Positions 5,286 through 6,361 of a stretch of DNA of 6,361 nt are shown one piece after another. How positions within the stretch are numbered: position 1 is the first letter of the stretch; every line of letters begins with the position of its first letter. The notes beneath the pieces are model-generated. The model made no database searches, was not told the DNA's origin, and worked only from the letters and a program-made list of their open reading frames with translations. The position numbers and the translations under genes were made by a program. Origin of the DNA: an uncultured Mucispirillum sp. (GTDB lineage: Bacteria > Chrysiogenota > Deferribacteres > Deferribacterales > Mucispirillaceae); the NCBI GenBank assembly GCA_947177675.1, contig CAMWVK010000102.1, positions 1 through 6,361 on the forward strand. The letters run 5' to 3'.

Positions 5286-5858
5286 ATGGAAACAGTATTA
5301 AGACACTCTACAATAACTCGTATTGAGCACTGGGGTATTGCCTTATCAGGCATTATGCTTTATGCAACCCATGAAATGCAGGATAAAAGCCTGCATATTT
5401 ATATTGGTATCGCATTTACCTTATTTTTAATGCTGCACATTATAAGGCGGTTTTTTACAGGCTTTGATGCACTTATGAAAAAAGGTGATATTAAAGAAGG
5501 GCTGCAGGTAATTAAGAGTTTTTTTGTAAAAAATATTAAGATTGCTCCACAGGGCAAATTTCTGCCAGAGCAGAGAGCAGTATATACATTCTGCGGTATA
5601 ATTTGCATTTTAGTTGCATTAAGCGGCATCAGTAATATTATTTATTATTTTTATCCAGATGTAAGAAGCAATTTACTAATTAAAGAATTGTGGTATATGC
5701 ACCATATTACAGCAGCATTATTTGTTATATTTTTTGCAGTGCATATATTTTTCTTACTGCTTCCTGCAAATAGATATCTAATATCATCTATGTTTACAGG
5801 CAGATTAAAAAGAGAGCAGGCATCATTAAAACATCCAAAATGGGATTATGAAAAATAA
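5286..5858 (+). CDS. Membrane cytochrome b, formate dehydrogenase gamma (FdhI/FdnI) type
   Basis: A predicted 190-residue di-heme b-type cytochrome with four hydrophobic helices (~17-32, 36-57, 99-121, 138-160). In formate dehydrogenase-type complexes this subunit anchors periplasmic catalytic and iron-sulfur subunits and exchanges electrons with quinone. Probable haem ligands are H15 (RIEHW), H51 (MLHIIRR), H139 (YMHHITA) and H153 (AVHIFF). The 14-residue gap between the last two matches E. coli FdnI H155/H169. The loop APQGKFLPEQRAVY and the tail MFTGRL...LKHPKW are also family hallmarks. I chose ATG 5286-5288 with GGAGG four bases upstream; an upstream in-frame TTG at 5271 lies before the ribosome site and is unlikely. 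No catalytic or iron-sulfur subunit is in the window, so the partner may be formate dehydrogenase or another enzyme of that build. The exported-protein gene follows 35 bp downstream. Confidence 0.88.
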   Translation: METVLRHSTITRIEHWGIALSGIMLYATHEMQDKSLHIYIGIAFTLFLMLHIIRRFFTGFDALMKKGDIKEGLQVIKSFFVKNIKIAPQGKFLPEQRAVYTFCGIICILVALSGISNIIYYFYPDVRSNLLIKELWYMHHITAALFVIFFAVHIFFLLLPANRYLISSMFTGRLKREQASLKHPKWDYEK

Positions 5859-5872
5859 CAGGATAAATCCTG
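5859..5872. repeat. Small inverted repeat CAGGAT-AA-ATCCTG after the cytochrome b stop
   Basis: Perfect 6-bp arms around two bases begin right after the stop codon of the cytochrome b gene. There is no T-run behind it, and the next gene's GAGGTGA follows within 12 bases, so it is not a convincing terminator. It may be a small mRNA hairpin between two genes of one transcript, or chance. Confidence 0.35.
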
Positions 5873-5893
5873 AATAAAATAAAGAGGTGAAAT

Positions 5894-6361
5894 ATGAAAA
5901 AATTTATTTTAATATTTGTATCAGTGTTTACAGCATCATTATCTGCATATGCAGCAGATGATACTGTTTTGGCTGAAGTAATTGCTGTTGAGTATAACAG
6001 CACAATTTTAGAAGTTGAAAAAAATACTTTCAAGGAAAATGAGAAAGTATATCTTGCCCCAGCAGGCCAATCAAATGGAGTAGTTACTGCAGTAGATGGC
6101 AATATTTGTATAATTTCATTAAAAAATAATGGATATGCTGCAGGAAGCAAAGTAGTTATTAATAATTCTGCAAAGCTAGGAAAAGCTGGCAGTAAAAAAG
6201 CAGAAGTAAAAGCTGTAAAGCTGAATAGCATTGTATTAGATGTTAAAAATAACACATTTAAAGTCCAAGATGAAGTTAAATTAATACCTGATGGGGAGCA
6301 TGAAGCTGTTGTAAAAACAGTAAATAAAGATATTATAATAATTTCATCAAATAATATTGGC
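5894..6361 (+). CDS. Exported protein with an internal repeat, partial (C-terminus beyond the window)
   Basis: 156 codons are visible from ATG 5894-5896, with a strong ribosome site (GAGGTGA) just upstream; the frame is open at the edge. Residues 1-20 (MKKFILIFVSVFTASLSAYA) are a textbook signal peptide with Ala-Tyr-Ala before A21. The mature part holds two copies of a ~54-residue unit at 27-80 and 103-156, with a 76-residue period. Shared positions are A-E-V-x-A-V, then N-S, L-x-V, N-T-F-K, V-x-L-x-P-x-G, a VV pair, and I-I-S near the end, closing in N-x-G or N-N-I-G. The hydrophobic alternation suggests beta strands. I do not recognise the family. It follows the cytochrome b gene by 35 bp on the same strand, so it is probably co-transcribed and could be a periplasmic partner of the same respiratory enzyme; that is inference. 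Further repeats may lie beyond the edge. Confidence 0.85.
   Translation, partial: MKKFILIFVSVFTASLSAYAADDTVLAEVIAVEYNSTILEVEKNTFKENEKVYLAPAGQSNGVVTAVDGNICIISLKNNGYAAGSKVVINNSAKLGKAGSKKAEVKAVKLNSIVLDVKNNTFKVQDEVKLIPDGEHEAVVKTVNKDIIIISSNNIG

Noticed and set aside
5399..5629. Minus-strand open frame of 76 codons
   Set aside because: Antisense to the conserved cytochrome b helices, with no independent support.
5859..5872. Rho-independent terminator after the cytochrome b gene
   Set aside because: The stem is only 6 bp with a 2-base loop, no T-run follows, and the next gene's ribosome site is immediately downstream.
5794..6255. Minus-strand open frame of 153 codons
   Set aside because: Antisense to the cytochrome b end and the exported repeat protein, both of which have good ribosome sites and signal or family features.

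Overview
The window is very AT-rich (roughly 30% GC by eye). It reads as a piece of chromosome from a Gram-negative, anaerobically respiring bacterium: it carries Tat export genes, a molybdenum-cofactor gene, a formate-dehydrogenase-type cytochrome b and two proteins with export signals. Low GC, this respiratory content and a G9 tract would fit a host-associated lineage such as Deferribacterota (Mucispirillum-like) or Campylobacterota. That placement is inference and weakly held.

Layout. Positions 4433 down to 1, on the minus strand, hold a tightly packed apparent operon: tatB-like, tatC, moaA, a divergent LarA-family protein, an OmpR/PhoB-type response regulator, and the first 159 codons of a protein with an export signal that runs off the left edge. 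Neighbours overlap or lie within 15 bp of each other. Upstream on the same strand is a TetR-family regulator (4515-5057). A 228-bp divergent control region (5058-5285) separates it from a plus-strand pair: a four-helix cytochrome b of the formate dehydrogenase gamma type (5286-5858) and the start of an exported protein with an internal repeat (5894 to the right edge).

How the parts fit. MoaA starts molybdopterin synthesis, Tat exports folded cofactor-loaded enzymes, and FdhI-type cytochrome b anchors such periplasmic enzymes and passes electrons to or from quinone. Both arms can therefore be read as support for a Tat-exported molybdoenzyme whose catalytic subunits are not in the window. The TetR protein between them is the likely local regulator. 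Its divergent region carries four variants of an RAGTAA-centred motif, including a 24-bp near-identical direct repeat and a 30-bp palindrome with 13-bp arms. A 12-bp half of that palindrome occurs again upstream of the tat operon, so one regulator may control both arms.

Most worth a second look: (i) a LarA-fold protein that keeps the family scaffold but appears to have lost the nickel-pincer lysine and catalytic histidines, translationally coupled to moaA; (ii) a G9 homopolymer just before the TetR start codon, a possible phase-variable switch; (iii) the operator array and its echo at the tat promoter; (iv) the repeat-containing exported protein beside the cytochrome b.
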